From Candidatus Omnitrophota bacterium (GTDB lineage: Bacteria > Omnitrophota > Gorgyraeia > Duberdicusellales > 4484-171): a stretch of DNA of 6,890 bases. The position numbers were made by a program, and so were the translations under genes. Location: assembly GCA_028717025.1 (NCBI GenBank), contig JAQUOR010000091.1, positions 1 through 6,890 on the forward strand, given 5' to 3'. Below are positions 6,142 to 6,890 of the stretch, piece by piece. The notes beneath the pieces were generated by a model, which was given only the letters and a program-made list of their open reading frames with translations, had not been told where the DNA came from and did no database searches. Position 1 is the stretch's first letter, and each line of letters opens with the position of its first letter.

Positions 6142-6294
6142 GGAGGGGTTGCCGAGTGGTTTAAGGCGACGGTTTGCTAATGAGACTTCGCCGAAGACGA
6201 GCGCGTAAGCGCGATGGCAGAGGCGGTAGTCGAATTAATCCCGCCGAGCGGAGCGAGGTCGGGACTAAACCTGAAACACGATTGTTTTTGTGTC
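6142..6294 (+). pseudogene. Broken tRNA-Ser(GCT) copy interrupted in the anticodon loop
   Basis: Positions 6142-6180 match the first 39 nt of the intact tRNA-Ser at 6311-6349 exactly; with two flanking bases the identity is 41 nt at a spacing of 169. This covers the 5' acceptor strand, the D-arm, and the anticodon arm through the loop TTGCTAA with anticodon GCT. It is then interrupted by 84 bp (6181-6264) carrying the dispersed element. The sequence resumes as CTAAACC (6265-6271), matching the intact gene, followed by a diverged variable-arm-like hairpin containing CGATTG (6279-6284; the intact gene has CGATTG at 6359-6364). The T-arm and the 3' acceptor strand are absent, so it cannot make a normal tRNA by itself. 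The 3' limit is approximate. Confidence 0.75.
6178..6264. repeat. Two-hairpin dispersed element, copy B (inside the tRNA copy)
   Basis: It shares TAATGAGACTT (6178-6188), TAGTCGAATTAATCCC (6227-6242) and GAGCGAGG (6251-6258) with copy A, in the same order. The first variable part holds CGCC 6189-6192 pairing with GGCG 6222-6225 around a GCGC-GTAA-GCGC hairpin (6201-6212). The second is TCCCG+CC (6239-6245) pairing with GG+CGGGA (6257-6258, 6260-6264) with one bulged T. The unique insert 6181-6264 is flanked by CTAA at 6177-6180 and 6265-6268, which looks like a 4-bp target duplication. GC content of its hairpins is much higher than in copy A. It encodes no protein. Confidence 0.72.
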
Positions 6295-6310
6295 AAGTAG
6301 ATATTCGCAT

Positions 6311-6404
6311 GGAGGGGTTGCCGAGTGGTTTAAGGCGACGGTTTGCTAAACCGTTGTACGATTGAAAAGTTGTACCTGGGGTTCAAATCCCCACCCCTCC
6401 GCCA
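6311..6404 (+). tRNA. tRNA-Ser(GCT)
   Basis: A complete cloverleaf can be drawn. The acceptor stem is GGAGGGG (6311-6317) with CCCCTCC (6394-6400), discriminator G6401 as expected for serine, and an encoded CCA at 6402-6404. The D-stem is GCC/GGC (6320-6322, 6334-6336). The anticodon stem is ACGGT/ACCGT with loop TTGCTAA and anticodon GCT at 6345-6347, reading AGC and AGT. The long class II variable arm is GTACGAT/GTTGTAC (6356-6362, 6369-6375), the feature SerRS recognises. The T-arm is TGGGG-TTCAAAT-CCCCA (6377-6393). A -10-like TAGATA lies at 6298-6303 without a convincing -35. Its 3' strand also belongs to a 14-bp inverted repeat. Confidence 0.96.
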
Positions 6405-6433
6405 ATTTTTAGCTTCGCAAAAAATTGGCGGAG
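6397..6433. repeat. 14-bp inverted repeat overlapping the tRNA 3' end
   Basis: CTCCGCCAATTTTT (6397-6410) is perfectly complementary to AAAAATTGGCGGAG (6420-6433) around AGCTTCGCA. The left arm contains the last four acceptor-stem bases, the discriminator and the CCA of the tRNA-Ser. There is no T-tract after the right arm, so this is not a standard + strand terminator. Confidence 0.85.
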
Positions 6434-6482
6434 CAATCGAGAATCGAAATTCGAGATTTGAGTATAGAAAGTTTTCGATTGC
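6433..6482. repeat. Imperfect palindrome upstream of the four-helix-bundle gene
   Basis: GCAATCGAGAA (6433-6443) pairs with TTTTCGATTGC (6472-6482), with one G-T pair, and contains the small palindrome TCGAAATTCGA (6444-6454). TCTATTTTC is repeated at 6485-6493 and 6499-6507. It abuts the preceding inverted repeat by sharing base 6433 and leads into the small gene at 6514. Confidence 0.55.
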
Positions 6483-6513
6483 GGTCTATTTTCGATTTTC
6501 TATTTTCAAGAGC

Positions 6514-6858
6514 ATGGCATTCATATTCGAGAAATTAGATGTTTATAGGAAAGCCGTTGATTTCGCAGGCGATATCTGTGAGTTAACAAAGAGTTTCCAA
6601 AGAGGCAGTTATTATTTAGCTGATCAGTTAAATCGAGCGTCATTGTCGATATCCACAAATATAGCAGAAGGCAACGGCCGATATCATAAGGGAGATAGAA
6701 TAAATTTTTTTCGAATCGCCCGTGGCTCAGCATTTGAGTGCGTACCGATTTTAGAGATATGCAAGAGGAAAAAGTTGATTGCTGACGATCGGAATGAAGA
6801 ATTAAAGAAAGAAATCGAAGGTATTTGCAAGATGCTATCAGGTCTTATGAATTGTTAA
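6514..6858 (+). CDS. Four-helix-bundle protein (23S rRNA IVS / S23 family)
   Basis: This is a 114-residue, mainly helical protein with the clear family pattern. FEKLDVYRKAVDFAGDICELTKSF lies in helix 1 (about residues 5-28). YYLADQLNRASLSISTNIAEGNGR lies in helix 2 (about 32-57), with the diagnostic NIAEG motif. FFRIARGSAFECVPILEICKRKKLI lies in helix 3 (about 65-89), and a C-terminal helix follows to Met108. Relatives are encoded inside intervening sequences of some 23S rRNA genes, and a related fold is the Avd accessory protein of diversity-generating retroelements. Standalone copies such as this one have no settled function. ATG 6514 gives the normal N terminus MAFIFEKLD; longer in-frame starts run back into the tRNA. 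Only AAGAG directly before the start resembles a ribosome binding site. No 23S rRNA or reverse transcriptase is present in the window. Confidence 0.88.
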   Translation: MAFIFEKLDVYRKAVDFAGDICELTKSFQRGSYYLADQLNRASLSISTNIAEGNGRYHKGDRINFFRIARGSAFECVPILEICKRKKLIADDRNEELKKEIEGICKMLSGLMNC

Positions 6859-6890
6859 ATAATCTGAATAGCCTCGCCATTCTTTTAGTT

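Noticed and set aside
6181..6264. Group I or group II intron in the tRNA anticodon loop
   Set aside because: At 84 nt it is far too short for a self-splicing intron, and no catalytic core motifs are present.
6174..6365. Open frame of 63 codons across the broken tRNA copy, the element and the start of the intact tRNA
   Set aside because: It overlaps tRNA and repeat sequence, has an arginine-rich composition set by GC hairpins, and has no ribosome binding site.
6343..6513. N-terminal extension of the four-helix-bundle gene back into the tRNA
   Set aside because: The extension translates tRNA and palindromes; the family N terminus fits ATG 6514.

Overview
The window is bacterial and every gene I can support lies on the + strand. 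The SerRS and the small-gene layout are bacterial, one protein has a Sec signal peptide, and the tRNA encodes its own CCA end. Archease plus RtcB, a four-helix-bundle (23S-IVS/S23 family) gene and many small hairpin repeats suggest an uncultivated environmental lineage. Omnitrophota or another PVC-type phylum is my guess, and it is only inference.

Left part (1-3652): a 23-bp-period repeat leads straight into an archease gene (132-554), followed by a hairpin that may terminate transcription. Next come an exported DUF4139 protein (788-2191) and, 9 bp later, rtcB (2201-3652), with every known catalytic residue of the RtcB RNA ligase in place. Archease activates RtcB, so these two form one functional unit for joining RNA 2',3'-cyclic-phosphate/3'-phosphate ends to 5'-OH ends. 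The DUF4139 gene between them has no known link to that job.

Middle (3653-5908): a two-hairpin repeat element fills the rtcB-serS gap. It is followed by serS (3768-5048) and two unrecognised membrane proteins. The first of these overlaps serS by 26 bp and has a perfect Shine-Dalgarno inside serS.

Right part (5909-6890): about 400 bp without a protein gene holds a potentially structured segment and a broken tRNA-Ser(GCT) copy. A second copy of the same two-hairpin element interrupts that tRNA copy in its anticodon loop, flanked by a CTAA duplication. Next is an intact tRNA-Ser(GCT) at 6311-6404, so the synthetase and one of its substrates lie within 1.3 kb. A 14-bp inverted repeat starts inside the 3' end of the tRNA. 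A small four-helix-bundle gene (6514-6858) ends the window.

The most unusual content is the dispersed element. Its two copies share sequence blocks, differ in their hairpin contents, and show compensatory base-pair changes in one stem.
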